A stretch of DNA of 46,554 bases, taken from contig JAAZAA010000007.1 in NCBI GenBank assembly GCA_012514535.1, forward strand, positions 1 to 46,554, in the 5' to 3' direction. Below the pieces are notes generated by a model. It had not been told where the DNA came from and did no database searches. It was given only the letters and a program-made list of their open reading frames with translations. Position 1 is the stretch's first letter, and every line of letters starts with the position of its first letter. Of this stretch, positions 15,553-24,315 are shown one piece after another. Source of the DNA: Myxococcales bacterium (GTDB lineage Bacteria; Myxococcota_A; Polyangia; Polyangiales; Polyangiaceae). A program made the position numbers and the translations under genes.

Positions 15553-16245
15553 GTGTTCCCCGCAACCCTCTTTGATTTCAACGGTGTGCTCGTCGACGAC
15601 GAGCACGTACACCTCGAGGCCTTTCGCGACGTGCTCGCCCCCCTGGGGATCGAGGTCTCCGAGGAGGCCTACTGGGAGCGGTACCTCGGCTTCGACGACC
15701 GCGGCGCCTTCGAGGCCATCTTGCGAGACGCCGGCCGAACCACGTCCCCCCGAGAGCTCACCTCGCTGATCGAGGCCAAGCGGCCCCACTACATGAACCG
15801 CGCGAAGGCCTCCCTCCGCACGTTCCCCGGAGCGGGTGAGCTGGTCACCCAGCGAGCGGCCGCCGGTCCGGTGGGGGTCGTGTCGGGCGCGCTGCGCGAC
15901 GAGATCGAGTTCGGGCTCGGGCACCTGCGCGTGCGGCAACACGTCGAGCGCATCGTCTCGGCCGAAGACACCACCGCCTCCAAGCCCGATCCGGAGGGGT
16001 ATCGGATCGCCATGGCCTGGGTCGCCGATCGTCTGGGAGCGGAGGCCGCGGCGACGTCCCTGGTCATCGAAGACTCGCCGGCCGGGATCGCCGCGGCTCG
16101 GGCGCTGGGCCTGCCGTGCATCGCCGTCGCGCACAGCTACTCCCAGGAGGAGCTGGCGTCGACGGAGGCAAACGCCGTCGTCGCGACGATCGCCGACATC
16201 ACCCCCGCGCTGCTGACCCGCCTCTGGAGCGACCTCGGGCTCTGA
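15553..16245 (+). CDS. HAD-superfamily hydrolase (beta-phosphoglucomutase-like subfamily)
   Basis: 230 aa from a GTG at 15553 with AAGGA 8 nt upstream. Motif I is LFDFNGVLVDD: the nucleophile Asp8 is kept but the usual acid/base Asp two residues on is Asn10. The cap domain follows (residues about 18-90). Motif II is VSGALRDE, motif III Lys is in ASKPDPEGY and motif IV is VIEDSPAGIAAARA. A cytoplasmic phosphatase or phosphomutase of subfamily IA is expected; the substrate is not predictable, and the Asn may slow or redirect phosphoryl-enzyme hydrolysis. The next gene starts 5 nt after its stop, so they are co-transcribed. Confidence 0.85.
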   Translation: MFPATLFDFNGVLVDDEHVHLEAFRDVLAPLGIEVSEEAYWERYLGFDDRGAFEAILRDAGRTTSPRELTSLIEAKRPHYMNRAKASLRTFPGAGELVTQRAAAGPVGVVSGALRDEIEFGLGHLRVRQHVERIVSAEDTTASKPDPEGYRIAMAWVADRLGAEAAATSLVIEDSPAGIAAARALGLPCIAVAHSYSQEELASTEANAVVATIADITPALLTRLWSDLGL

Positions 16246-16250
16246 GCGCC

Positions 16251-17456
16251 ATGGGAGGAGCTCGCGCGCTGCTGGCGGGTGCCCTGGCCCTCCTCGTGAT
16301 CGGAGCCGCGGCCCCGGGCACGACCGCCCCCCGTCAGCCTGCCTCCCCCCGAGCGGCGCGCTCTCCCGCGCCCCAGCTCCTCCCGCACCCCGACGCCTGG
16401 GCCTCGTCGGAGGCGCGGGCGATCCGCGGGATCACCCTCGGCCCCATCGAGAGCAGCCTGCAGCCGGGGCGCGGCTACGGCACCCCTGCGTCTCTGCGGG
16501 CGATGCAAGAAGCCAAGGCTCTCGGCGCCAACTGGATCAGCCTCACGGTGTTCGGCCGCGTGTGGGACACCCAGAGCACCGGGGTCACCCTGGACTTCGA
16601 GCAGCCCGTCCCCGTGAACCGAGCGGCGGTGCGCGCCGCGATCGCCCAGGCGCACTCCTTGGGGCTGCGGGTGCTGCTCGTCCCTCACCTCTGGGTGGAG
16701 ACCGGGCAGTGGCGGGGCGAGCTCGATCCGCCGAGTGACGCGGGCTGGGAGCACTGGGCGGCGAGCTATGGTCGTTTCCTGCTCGAGTGGGCGGGCTTCG
16801 CGGAGGCCACCGGGGTGGACATGCTCGCCGCGGGGGTCGAGCTCCGCACCTGGGTGACGACGACGCACGCCCCCAGCTTCGCGCGGCTGCTGAAGCAAGT
16901 GCGGCAGCGCTATCACGGTCTGCTCACCTACGCGGGCAACTGGGACGACGTCGAGGAGACGGTGATCGCCGGTGAGCTCGACGTCATCGGCATCAACGCC
17001 TTCTATCCCCTCGCCGAGCAGGAGGGCGCGACCTTGGAGGAGCTCCGCCGCGGCGCTGCCCGGGCCGCCGAGCGCGTCACCCGGCTCGCCGAGCGCTGGG
17101 ATCGCCCGGTGATGTTCACGGAGTTCGGCTACACGACGCGCCCGGATCCCGCCGTGCGGCCGTGGGAGTGGCCCGAGGCGCTGCGCAACGTACGCGTCGA
17201 TCAGCAGGCGCAAGCGGACGCGTACCGGGCGCTGCTCGGCGCCATGCTGGACTGTGAGGGCTTCGCTGGTTTGTTCGTGTGGCGCTACTACGCCGATCCC
17301 GCGGACCTCTCCCAGGAGGCGGAGTGGGGGTTCTCTCCCCGTGGGAAGGCCGCCGAGCGGGTGCTCTACGACGCCTTCGGCGCCCGCTGGCGCGCCGATC
17401 CCCCGCGCCGCGGACACGCTCTGATCAGCGGGCGCGAGTCGCCGATCGTGTTCTGA
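16251..17456 (+). CDS. GH113-like exported TIM-barrel protein
   Basis: 401 aa from the ATG at 16251. An N-terminal hydrophobic segment (ALLAGALALLVIGAAAPG) suggests export. The barrel begins at RGITLGPIESSL with GANWISLTVFGRVWD. Glu197 (LAAGVELRTW) and Glu291 (MFTEFGYTTRP) lie on the strands that carry acid/base and nucleophile in glycoside hydrolase family 113 (beta-mannanases and related). GFAGLFVWRYYADP near the end is typical. It probably cleaves or binds a beta-linked polysaccharide at the cell envelope; substrate unknown. It forms a tight pair with the HAD gene (5-nt gap), which could process a released sugar phosphate, though that link is speculative. Confidence 0.78.
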   Translation: MGGARALLAGALALLVIGAAAPGTTAPRQPASPRAARSPAPQLLPHPDAWASSEARAIRGITLGPIESSLQPGRGYGTPASLRAMQEAKALGANWISLTVFGRVWDTQSTGVTLDFEQPVPVNRAAVRAAIAQAHSLGLRVLLVPHLWVETGQWRGELDPPSDAGWEHWAASYGRFLLEWAGFAEATGVDMLAAGVELRTWVTTTHAPSFARLLKQVRQRYHGLLTYAGNWDDVEETVIAGELDVIGINAFYPLAEQEGATLEELRRGAARAAERVTRLAERWDRPVMFTEFGYTTRPDPAVRPWEWPEALRNVRVDQQAQADAYRALLGAMLDCEGFAGLFVWRYYADPADLSQEAEWGFSPRGKAAERVLYDAFGARWRADPPRRGHALISGRESPIVF

Positions 17457-17467
17457 TCGCAAACACT

Positions 17468-17540
17468 CCACGGCGCGGCGGAGATCCCGTGCTCCCGGCG
17501 TTCGCCCCACGGCGCGGCGGGGCTCCCGTGCTCCCCGGCG
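17468..17540. repeat. Direct repeat between GH113-like gene and antiporter
   Basis: CCACGGCGCGGCGGAGATCC... (17468-17500) and CCACGGCGCGGCGGGGCTCC... (17507-17540) are near-identical 33-34-nt copies 39 nt apart in the 108-nt gap between convergent genes. Confidence 0.7.
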
Positions 17541-17564
17541 CGCAGCGCTCGGCGGACCGCTCGC

Positions 17565-19067
17565 TCAGCCCTTGGGATCCTGGGCCTCGTCGACGTTCGC
17601 TGCCGCGGTCCGCTCGGCGGAGTCCGTCCCCGTCGGAGCGGAGTGAGCCGGAGGAGTCGAGCGGGGGACCGGGGCCGCGCGAGGGATATCGAGCGTGACC
17701 CGGGGAGGTGGCACCGACGCCGTCGGGGGCGGAGGCATCGTGTCGAGCAAGGACAAGCGTTCCGCCATGTCCATCGGGAGGGCGGACCCGGCGGGCATGG
17801 ATCGGGCGTTGACCCCCTCCGCCGCGGGGGTCAGCTTCCGCTTCACGATGGGGAAGCCGACCGCGAAGATGAGGATCGTCGTGAAGACCGCGGAGAACAC
17901 GATCACCGGAAATGACTCGGTCCCCGGGACTCCCTTGGCGACCGGGAGCGTCGCGAGCACGCCCGCCGCCATCCCCCGCGGCAGAGCCACCGCGACGAGC
18001 CGCTCCTGATCCTTGGTCAGCCCCGCGCCGATCAGCGCGGCCTTCACCGCCGGGATCCGCACCAGGAAGAGGGCGATGCCCAGAACGATACCGAGGAACA
18101 CACCGCCCCACGGCGGCCCCAACATGGCCCCGATGAAGACGAAGAAGAACGATTTGATGATGAACGCCATCTGGTGGTGAAAACCACGGACGGCGATGTC
18201 GAGCTCGACCTCCTCGCTCAGGCCGATCGACTTACCGATCGATTGGGCGTTCCCCAGGATGAGGGCGACGGTGAGGATGCCGAACGCCGCGCTGCCTCCG
18301 GCCATGTCGATCACGACGTAGAGAGCGAGCAGCGCCGACAACGTGAACGGATAGGCGTGCTGGTGGTCACGCAGGACCCGCAGGAACAACAGCCAGATGA
18401 CGCCAGCCACCAGTCCCAGGCCCGCGCCGATGCTGAAGGAGCGGACCAAGGCCATGGCGGGGCCCGAAGCCCCCGAGCTCGTCGCCCCGAGCATGATGTC
18501 GATGACCGCCGCCGACCCGACGACGCACAGCGCGTCCGTCACCGCCGACTCGAGGTTTGCCAGGTTGGCGAGGCGCGGCTCCACGCGGGCGGCGGCCATC
18601 GCCGGCATCAGGATGATGGAGCTCGAGCCGCCGAGGATGGCGCCGAGCAGCACCCCGTGCATGACGCTCCACTCCGCAGGGACGAACCGATCGACCCCGA
18701 AGATGTCGTGCATCTTGTCGCTGGCGAAGCCGAACAGCAGGCTCAGCGCGATCATGACGACCACGGACGCCGCGAAGGTCGACAGCGCGAGGACCCCGGA
18801 GCGAGGCGCCGTGTGCCGCAGGTCCTCGAGCTTGAGCGCACTCCCACCCTCGAAGAGCACCACGACGAGCGTCAGCGCAGCGAAGTAGGGCGCCACCGAC
18901 TGCAGCATCTCGCGGGTGACGACCCCCGACACGGGGCCCAACACGATCCCCGCCAAGATCAGCCACACCACGTCGGGAATGTTCGTGCGTTGGAAGATCA
19001 GCTCCCCGAAGGCGCCGATCACGAAGATCGCCGAGATCGAGAGGAGAAAAAGCGCAACGCTGTCCAT
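17565..19067 (-). CDS. Cation:proton antiporter (CPA family)
   Basis: 500 aa from the ATG at 19067. About 12 hydrophobic segments span residues 5-400, with family features LVVVLFEGGSALKL, GAILGGSSSIILMPAM, ANLESAVTDALCVVG (the Glu...Thr-Asp ion-binding region) and FVFIGAMLGP. The final 95 residues are a hydrophilic Pro/Ser/Ala-rich cytoplasmic tail. It exchanges Na+ or K+ for H+ across the inner membrane. It follows the lytic transglycosylase gene by 267 nt on the same strand, but a GC-rich palindrome in that gap suggests separate transcription. A TAAGGT hexamer at 19141-19146 on the minus strand could be its -10 box. Confidence 0.87.
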   Translation of the reverse strand: MDSVALFLLSISAIFVIGAFGELIFQRTNIPDVVWLILAGIVLGPVSGVVTREMLQSVAPYFAALTLVVVLFEGGSALKLEDLRHTAPRSGVLALSTFAASVVVMIALSLLFGFASDKMHDIFGVDRFVPAEWSVMHGVLLGAILGGSSSIILMPAMAAARVEPRLANLANLESAVTDALCVVGSAAVIDIMLGATSSGASGPAMALVRSFSIGAGLGLVAGVIWLLFLRVLRDHQHAYPFTLSALLALYVVIDMAGGSAAFGILTVALILGNAQSIGKSIGLSEEVELDIAVRGFHHQMAFIIKSFFFVFIGAMLGPPWGGVFLGIVLGIALFLVRIPAVKAALIGAGLTKDQERLVAVALPRGMAAGVLATLPVAKGVPGTESFPVIVFSAVFTTILIFAVGFPIVKRKLTPAAEGVNARSMPAGSALPMDMAERLSLLDTMPPPPTASVPPPRVTLDIPRAAPVPRSTPPAHSAPTGTDSAERTAAANVDEAQDPKG

Positions 19068-19285
19068 ATCCAAGAAAGTACAAGAGGTTGGCCTCCGTGG
19101 CTCGATCGATGCGCGTATTCTTCACTCGGAGGCGAAAACCACCTTACCTGGGGGCGTCCCACAATCACCTACCCAGCATCCGGCCCGTCGCGCGGGATCG
19201 CTCCCACGCGCCCTTTCGGGCTCACCTGGGGCTCTCCGGCTCCCATCTCCCCGACTGAGCCCCTCCGACGGCGCCGGAGCGCCGC

Positions 19286-19301
19286 GGCGCCGCGCGGCGC
19301 C
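19286..19301. terminator. GC palindrome downstream of the lytic transglycosylase gene
   Basis: GGCGCCGCGCGGCGCC is a perfect 16-bp palindrome, flanked by two direct copies of CGGCGCCGGAGCG (about 19269 and 19296). It lies 34 nt past the stop of the lytic transglycosylase; terminator or processing site are both possible. Confidence 0.35.
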
Positions 19302-19334
19302 GGAGCGTTCGCGGGCGCCCGCAGCACCCTCGGC

Positions 19335-21680
19335 TCAGTAGGCGTCCGCGGGCGCGCGGAGCCCCCGCGGGATCTCGAGGCTCAGCCTCGGCACGGCGTC
19401 CGCGCCCCCCGCCAGGTACGTGTAGCGGGCCCAGTTGCCCATGACCCGATACACGTAGCCGCGCGTCTCCGTGTACGGGATCCGCGCGACGAACACGTCC
19501 AGGGGCAGCTCCTCACCCGCATGCAGCCAGCGGGTCGCCGCGTGGGGCCCTGCGTTGTAGGCGGCCGCGGCCAGGTAAGGCTGCTCCCCGAACATGTCGA
19601 GGAGCCTCCGCAGGTAGTAGGCGCCGAACCTCACGTTCACCGCCGGCGCGCGCATCAGGCTGGGATCGTAGGTCTCGTCCAGCTCGCTGGCGATGTTCCG
19701 CGCGGTCGGGTCGATGATCTGCATCAAGCCGACGGCCCCCGCCGGGGACTCCACGGTCGCGGAGAAGGCGCTCTCCTGCCGCATCACGGCGTAGATGAAA
19801 TGCTGCGGCAGCGAGTGCTCTTCCTCCGCCCGCGCGACGACCTTCTCGTAAGGTTGCGGGTAGATGCAGTCCCACTGCCAGGCGGTGGCGGGACTGGGCG
19901 CGACCGCGAGGGCGTCCGAGCTCACGGCGCTGTGAGCGATCTGATAACGACGCCGCGCGCTGCGGAGCTGCCCGTAGGTCTGGCACAAAGCCTCGCCGCT
20001 GCGCACGCCGTACTCGCGCCGCAGCTCGCTCTCGTGCTGCCGCAGCTGCTCCTCGGCCTCCGCGTCGAGCCCCACGGCGTGGAGGCGCGCCACCTTGTCG
20101 GGCAGCGTCGGCCGCACGGGCTCCGGGGGCGGCTCCGGCGGCGCTGGCGCGATCAGCGGCGGCTCCGGCTCCCCCAGCTGTCGCAGCCGAGCCGCAGCCA
20201 CCAGCGCTTCGAAGGACAGCGGTCGCTCGGCGATGACACGTCGGAACGTCTCCACCGCCGCGCTCCGCTTGCCCGCCCCCTGCTGGGCGACGCCCTCGAG
20301 CTGGAGCAGACGCGGCACGAGGAACGCGCTCTTCGTCTTGCTCCGCAGCAGCCGCAGCTCGACCTCGGCCTGGGCGAACTGTCCAGCGGCGAGGCGCGCC
20401 ACCGCGAGCTCGTAGTTCACGCTCTCGACGTTGCGCCCGTTGGGGCGACGCTTCAGGTAATCCTCGTACGCCTTGACCGCGGCCTGCCACTGTCCATCGA
20501 TGAAGCGGAGCCGCGCCGCGCTGTAGTGGGCCGAGTCCGCCCAGCCGCTCCGCGGGAACCTCTTCACCAGCGCCTCGTACTTCTCGATCGCCTCGGAGTC
20601 CCGGTGAGCGCGGGAGAGGCTGCTCGCCTCGAAGTACGAGTTGCGGTCGCGCCCCACCGGCGACAGCTTGGCCGCTCGCCCGTAGAGCTCCGCCGCGCGC
20701 GCGTAATCGCGCCGAGAGCGATAATATGCCCGCGCCAACACGGCGACGGTGTCCGCCTCGTCCACCTTCGGGCCCGGCGCGTCCTTCAGCAGCTCCAGCT
20801 CCCGCTCGACGTTCTCGAGGGCGCCGGCCTCGGCGAAGGCTTCCGCGCGCTGCATGCGCTGTTGACGGGTGAGGCGCTGCTTGGCGTCCAGGCGCTCCAG
20901 CGCCTCGTCCGCCCCCACCGCGGCGGCCTGGGTCGCCCCATCGAGAGCAAGCCAGCGGTAATCCAGGATCGCCTGGTTGCGATGCCCTTGGGCTTCGGCG
21001 ATGCGCGCGCGCAGGGCGCGGGCCTCCGCGCGGACCGACTGCGACCGCTGCTTCATGGACGCCGCGACGATCTTGTCGGCCCACACGCGTGCCTCCGCCC
21101 AGCGCTCCGCGTCCGCCAGGGCGCGCGCCGCCACGAGCCACGAGGGCACGTCCGACTGCGTTCCGTAGAAGGCCACCACCTCGTCCGTGTGGCCCGCCGC
21201 CAAGTGAGCCTCTGCGCGCAGCTGCCGAACCTCGGCGGCGAACATGGGCGCGTCCGCCTCGAGATCCTTCACCGCGATCAGGGCGCGCTCCGGATCGCCC
21301 AGCTCGAGCAGCACGCGCCCTCGCAGGTACCGGACCTCCGGGCGGGCCTGCTCCTTCGCGGGCGCCGCGTCGAGGAAACGGAGCGCCGCCTGCCAGTCAC
21401 GCAGGCGCACCGCCTCCGGATAACTCAGCGGACCGATGGGTTGCTTCGGCTCCAGGGGGATGTCCACCGAGCGCCCTTGGAGATCCGCCACCTTCACGGG
21501 GATGGCCGCGAGCCGACCGACCTCCCCGCTCGCCAGGGTGAGCGGGGCGTCCTCGTTCCGTGAGCCCTTTGAGAGCTCGGGCGTCGTCGAGGTGGAATGA
21601 CCAGCACAGCCGGCGGCGAGCAAGCCGGGGGCGCAGAGGGAGAGCGCCCTCACCCAGCGGCAAGTTTGCCGAAAAAGCAT
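19335..21680 (-). CDS. Slt-type lytic transglycosylase lipoprotein with TPR-like repeats
   Basis: 781 aa from the ATG at 21680, which gives a short lipoprotein signal (ALSLCAPGLLAAGC). The mature protein is mostly helical, with TPR-like repeats (about residues 100-500: AAELYGRAAKL, ALVKRFPRSGWADSAHYSAARLR), matching the Slt70 U/L superhelix. The C-terminal catalytic domain (about 610-770) has the Glu in YAVMRQESAFS (Glu636), then GAVGLMQI, PAVNVRFGAYYLRRLL and AAAYNAGP. It cleaves peptidoglycan glycan strands to 1,6-anhydro ends, here anchored by a lipid, probably to the outer membrane. An ATG 16 codons earlier exists but would disrupt the signal peptide. Confidence 0.9.
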   Translation of the reverse strand: MLFRQTCRWVRALSLCAPGLLAAGCAGHSTSTTPELSKGSRNEDAPLTLASGEVGRLAAIPVKVADLQGRSVDIPLEPKQPIGPLSYPEAVRLRDWQAALRFLDAAPAKEQARPEVRYLRGRVLLELGDPERALIAVKDLEADAPMFAAEVRQLRAEAHLAAGHTDEVVAFYGTQSDVPSWLVAARALADAERWAEARVWADKIVAASMKQRSQSVRAEARALRARIAEAQGHRNQAILDYRWLALDGATQAAAVGADEALERLDAKQRLTRQQRMQRAEAFAEAGALENVERELELLKDAPGPKVDEADTVAVLARAYYRSRRDYARAAELYGRAAKLSPVGRDRNSYFEASSLSRAHRDSEAIEKYEALVKRFPRSGWADSAHYSAARLRFIDGQWQAAVKAYEDYLKRRPNGRNVESVNYELAVARLAAGQFAQAEVELRLLRSKTKSAFLVPRLLQLEGVAQQGAGKRSAAVETFRRVIAERPLSFEALVAAARLRQLGEPEPPLIAPAPPEPPPEPVRPTLPDKVARLHAVGLDAEAEEQLRQHESELRREYGVRSGEALCQTYGQLRSARRRYQIAHSAVSSDALAVAPSPATAWQWDCIYPQPYEKVVARAEEEHSLPQHFIYAVMRQESAFSATVESPAGAVGLMQIIDPTARNIASELDETYDPSLMRAPAVNVRFGAYYLRRLLDMFGEQPYLAAAAYNAGPHAATRWLHAGEELPLDVFVARIPYTETRGYVYRVMGNWARYTYLAGGADAVPRLSLEIPRGLRAPADAY

Positions 21681-22065
21681 GGAGCCGTTGGTAGCACGGG
21701 CTCTGCTCTCGTTCCCAAACTCCGGCATGATTCGACCCGACGCGCGCGCGGTATCCCCAAGACTAATGGGTCCTAGAACGGTCTTCCACTTTCGGGGTGG
21801 CCCAACTCGAGCTCAACTCGGGACGAAACGGACGCTCCTACGCGCGCGCCGTCGTCGTGTGGGGGAGCGCGCGGGGGTCGTCGCACCATGCACGACGACG
21901 CCTCCGTGACGTCCGTCCAGCTGCGCCGCAAACAGCTACGAACACGAAAATGAACGCAAAAAGCCGGCGTGCGCCGAGCACGGAGCGAGCGCGCGCGGCG
22001 GCTGGACGAGCGCGTTGGACACCAAGCACGCACGGAATCGCGGCACGAACGCCGCGCGAAACGCC
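21681..22065. other. Intergenic region between barrel protein and lytic transglycosylase
   Basis: 385 nt without a convincing gene. The part at 21930-21965 is unusually A-rich. A terminator-like hairpin for the rimB-rimK-barrel operon lies at 21956-21976. The promoter of the lytic transglycosylase gene should be here, but I see no good -35/-10 pair. Confidence 0.5.
21956..21976 (-). terminator. Candidate terminator of the rimB-rimK-barrel operon
   Basis: On the minus strand CGGC-GCAC-GCCG forms a short stem followed by CTTTTTG, about 90 nt after the barrel gene stop. The stem is short but the T-run is rare in this DNA. Confidence 0.45.
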
Positions 22066-22644
22066 TCAGAACCCCCAGCGATACTCGGCGCGCAGCTGCG
22101 CTCCGTACTCCCAGGAGCCCGCGAACAGGAAAGCGCTGCGCCCCACCACCCCCACGCCGAAACTTCGACTCACCGCGTAATCGAGCCCGAGCATGCCGGA
22201 CACGAGGCCATCGTGACGGCGCAGGTCCTGGACGGGAAGCGGTTCCTCGAAGGCCAGGAAGTAACCGGCGCCCACGGAGATCCACGGCACCCAGCGCAGG
22301 ATGTCGATCTTGTAGGCCAGCGCCGCCTCGGTGCGCAGAAAGCCGCGCCATTCGTCGACGCTCCGGTGGCTGACCGGGAGGAGCGCCAGGCGGCTCTCGA
22401 GCCGCACGTCGAAGCTGTCGGTGATCCCGTACGCGCCATGCGCGCCGACCTCCGGCCCCCAACCGACTCCCGTCGCGGTCAGATCCGTCGCGCCCACGCC
22501 CACCCCGAGGTGCCACTCCCGCTCGAACGCCGCCGCGGGGGCCGTCACACCCAAGCAGGCGACGAAGAGCGCCGCCGCTGCGGCTCTCCTTGGGCCCGGC
22601 ACGAGCGCTCTCGGCACACGCCGTCCCGACACGCGCGCTCTCAT
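22066..22644 (-). CDS. Outer-membrane beta-barrel protein of unknown function
   Basis: 192 aa from the ATG at 22644, which overlaps the rimK stop by one base (TGATG). A signal peptide (AAAAALFVACLGVTAPAAAF) precedes about 160 residues of alternating strands (WHLGVGVGATDL, SFDVRLESRLALLP, ISVGAGYFLAF) ending in RAEYRWGF, an aromatic C-terminal barrel signal. Small eight-stranded barrels of this kind (OmpW/OmpA-like size) have diverse or unknown roles. Translational coupling to rimK is striking, because RimK is cytoplasmic. Confidence 0.7.
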   Translation of the reverse strand: MRARVSGRRVPRALVPGPRRAAAAALFVACLGVTAPAAAFEREWHLGVGVGATDLTATGVGWGPEVGAHGAYGITDSFDVRLESRLALLPVSHRSVDEWRGFLRTEAALAYKIDILRWVPWISVGAGYFLAFEEPLPVQDLRRHDGLVSGMLGLDYAVSRSFGVGVVGRSAFLFAGSWEYGAQLRAEYRWGF

Positions 22645-23546
22645 CACCCCTCCACCCGATCCCGGGTCTTGCCCGCCTTGGCGTTCTTCTCGATGTACTC
22701 GATGATCGCCGAGGCCACGTCCTTGCCCGTCGCGTTCTCGATCCCCTCGAGGCCCGGGCTGGAGTTCACCTCCATCACCACGGGGCCGTGGTTCGAACGC
22801 AGCAGGTCGACCCCACAGACGCGGAGCCCGAGGGCGCGCGCCGAGCGGATGGCCGTGCTCCGCTCCTCGGGACTCAGCTTGGTGAGCTCCGCCTTGCCGC
22901 CTCGGTGGAGGTTCGAGCGGAACTCACCGTCCTGCGCTCGACGCAGCATGGCGGCGACGACCTTGTCGCCGATCACGAAGGCGCGCACGTCCTCGCCGTG
23001 GGCTTCCTTGATGAACTCCTGCACCAGGATGTTCGCGTCCAGCTGTCGAAAGGCCGCGATCACGGACTCCGCCGCCTTGTTCGTCTCCGCCAACACCACC
23101 CCGACCCCCTGGGTCCCCTCCAGCAGCTTCACCACCAGCGGGGCACCCCCGACCACGTCGATGAGCCCGGCGATGTCCTTGGGAGACCGGGCGAAGCTCG
23201 TCACCGGCAGCCCGATGCCATGTCGGGAGAGCAGCTGCAGCGCCCTGAGCTTGTCCCGAGAGCGGGAGATGGCCTGGGAGCTGTTCACCGGATACACGCC
23301 GCGCATCTCGAACTGCCGCACCACCGCCGCCCCGTAGAACGTGTAGCTGGCGCCGATGCGCGGGATGATCGCGTCGAAGTCGAGCTCCTCGTTGCCGAGC
23401 AGCACCGACGGTCGCCGCGTCGTGATGTTGATGTAACAGCGCGCGTAGTCCACCACGCGCGCTTCGTGGCCACGCGCCCGCGCCGCCTCGAGCAGACGTC
23501 GCGTCGAGTACAGCTGGGGTTTGCGCGACAGGATGCCGATCCTCAT
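22644..23546 (-). CDS. rimK: RimK-family alpha-L-glutamate ligase
   Basis: 300 aa, the standard RimK length. ATP-grasp motifs include [28 protein letters not shown] (Gly-rich loop), [26 protein letters not shown] and [17 protein letters not shown] (metal-binding Glu/Asn). RimK adds glutamates to the C-terminus of ribosomal protein S6, or in some bacteria to other targets. It starts with an ATGA overlap with the preceding RimB-like protease gene and is followed by the barrel gene with a 1-nt overlap, so all three are one operon. Confidence 0.92.
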   Translation of the reverse strand: MRIGILSRKPQLYSTRRLLEAARARGHEARVVDYARCYINITTRRPSVLLGNEELDFDAIIPRIGASYTFYGAAVVRQFEMRGVYPVNSSQAISRSRDKLRALQLLSRHGIGLPVTSFARSPKDIAGLIDVVGGAPLVVKLLEGTQGVGVVLAETNKAAESVIAAFRQLDANILVQEFIKEAHGEDVRAFVIGDKVVAAMLRRAQDGEFRSNLHRGGKAELTKLSPEERSTAIRSARALGLRVCGVDLLRSNHGPVVMEVNSSPGLEGIENATGKDVASAIIEYIEKNAKAGKTRDRVEG

Positions 23547-24025
23547 GGGGCCCCCCGCCCGGCGTGCTGCCGGGACGCCAGGAACGAGCGCCCCGGGTCC
23601 ACCATGAAGCGGCCGCGGATCGCCTCTCGGCCGAGGAGCATCCGGAACCCCATGGCGTCGCGGCGGGTGAGCGTCAGCTCGATCTGCCAGCGCAGATCGC
23701 CCAGCTCGATGTCGGTCCGGATCACCGGGCGCACCTCTCGCCGACCGTTGGAGCTCGTCACCTGGCGGTACTCGAGCAGCTGCGCCTCACACTCGACGAT
23801 GTGCCTGTCGTTTCTTTGGAGCGGGTGCACTTTGAAAACCAACCAAACCTGTCCGTGACGTCGAACCTCTCGCAGGTCGTAAGCGTGGAGGCAGGAGCTG
23901 CGAGCGCCCGTGTCGACCTTGGCCTTGACGGCCTTGACCCCGAGCGACGGCAGGCTGATCCATTCCCTCCAACCCACCGCGCGTCCTCCGGCCAGGGTGA
24001 CCGTCGGCTCAGCGCTACGCACCAT
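23543..24025 (-). CDS. rimB: RimB-like retropepsin-type / zinc-dependent protease (PF05618-type)
   Basis: 160 aa from an ATG at 24025 (longer starts lack support). Core motifs: [27 protein letters not shown] (the Asp-Thr-Gly retropepsin-like site), [18 protein letters not shown] and [19 protein letters not shown]. These are the features of the RimK-associated protease family annotated as ATP-dependent zinc protease. In Pseudomonas, RimB acts with RimK to tune S6 glutamylation. The 4-nt overlap with rimK supports the same pairing here. Confidence 0.85.
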   Translation of the reverse strand: MVRSAEPTVTLAGGRAVGWREWISLPSLGVKAVKAKVDTGARSSCLHAYDLREVRRHGQVWLVFKVHPLQRNDRHIVECEAQLLEYRQVTSSNGRREVRPVIRTDIELGDLRWQIELTLTRRDAMGFRMLLGREAIRGRFMVDPGRSFLASRQHAGRGAP

Positions 24026-24194
24026 GCGGCCGTAGGGTACTCCCGTGCCCGGCGGCGCACCAACCGCCCGACGCGCACCGGCGTCGACGACCGCCACCAG
24101 GTCTTTTCGTGCGATGCCGCGGGGGCACGACGTCGCCGGCGCCGAGGTCCGTCACCGCTTCCGACGACACCAGGCGCGGCCTCCACGCCCCCCG

Positions 24195-24284
24195 GCCGAA
24201 AGGAGCGAGCCCGAAAGGAGCGAGGCCGGCCCAGGTCGCAGGAGCAGGTCGCAGGAGCAAGCCGCAGGAGCGGGCCGTAGGAAC
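24195..24284. repeat. Tandem 15-mers and 13-mers between rimB and priA
   Basis: Two 15-mers (GCCGAAAGGAGCGAG at 24195, CCCGAAAGGAGCGAG at 24210) are followed by four 13-mers (AGGTCGCAGGAGC at 24233 and 24246, AAGCCGCAGGAGC at 24259, GGGCCGTAGGAAC at 24272). All lie in the 290-nt gap downstream of priA, which otherwise holds no gene I can support. Confidence 0.75.
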
Positions 24285-24315
24285 ACAGCACGACGCTCCG
24301 CCGCCGTGCCCCAGC

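Noticed and set aside
15065-15565. N-terminal extension of the SUMF frame through infA
   Set aside because: It would run across infA in another frame on the same strand and shows no domain; only the part after 15064 is supported.
18174-21563. Very long plus-strand open frame (1129 codons)
   Set aside because: It lies antisense to the antiporter and lytic transglycosylase genes, which have clear family motifs; the composition (Arg/His/Gly/Leu-rich) is that of a GC-bias shadow.
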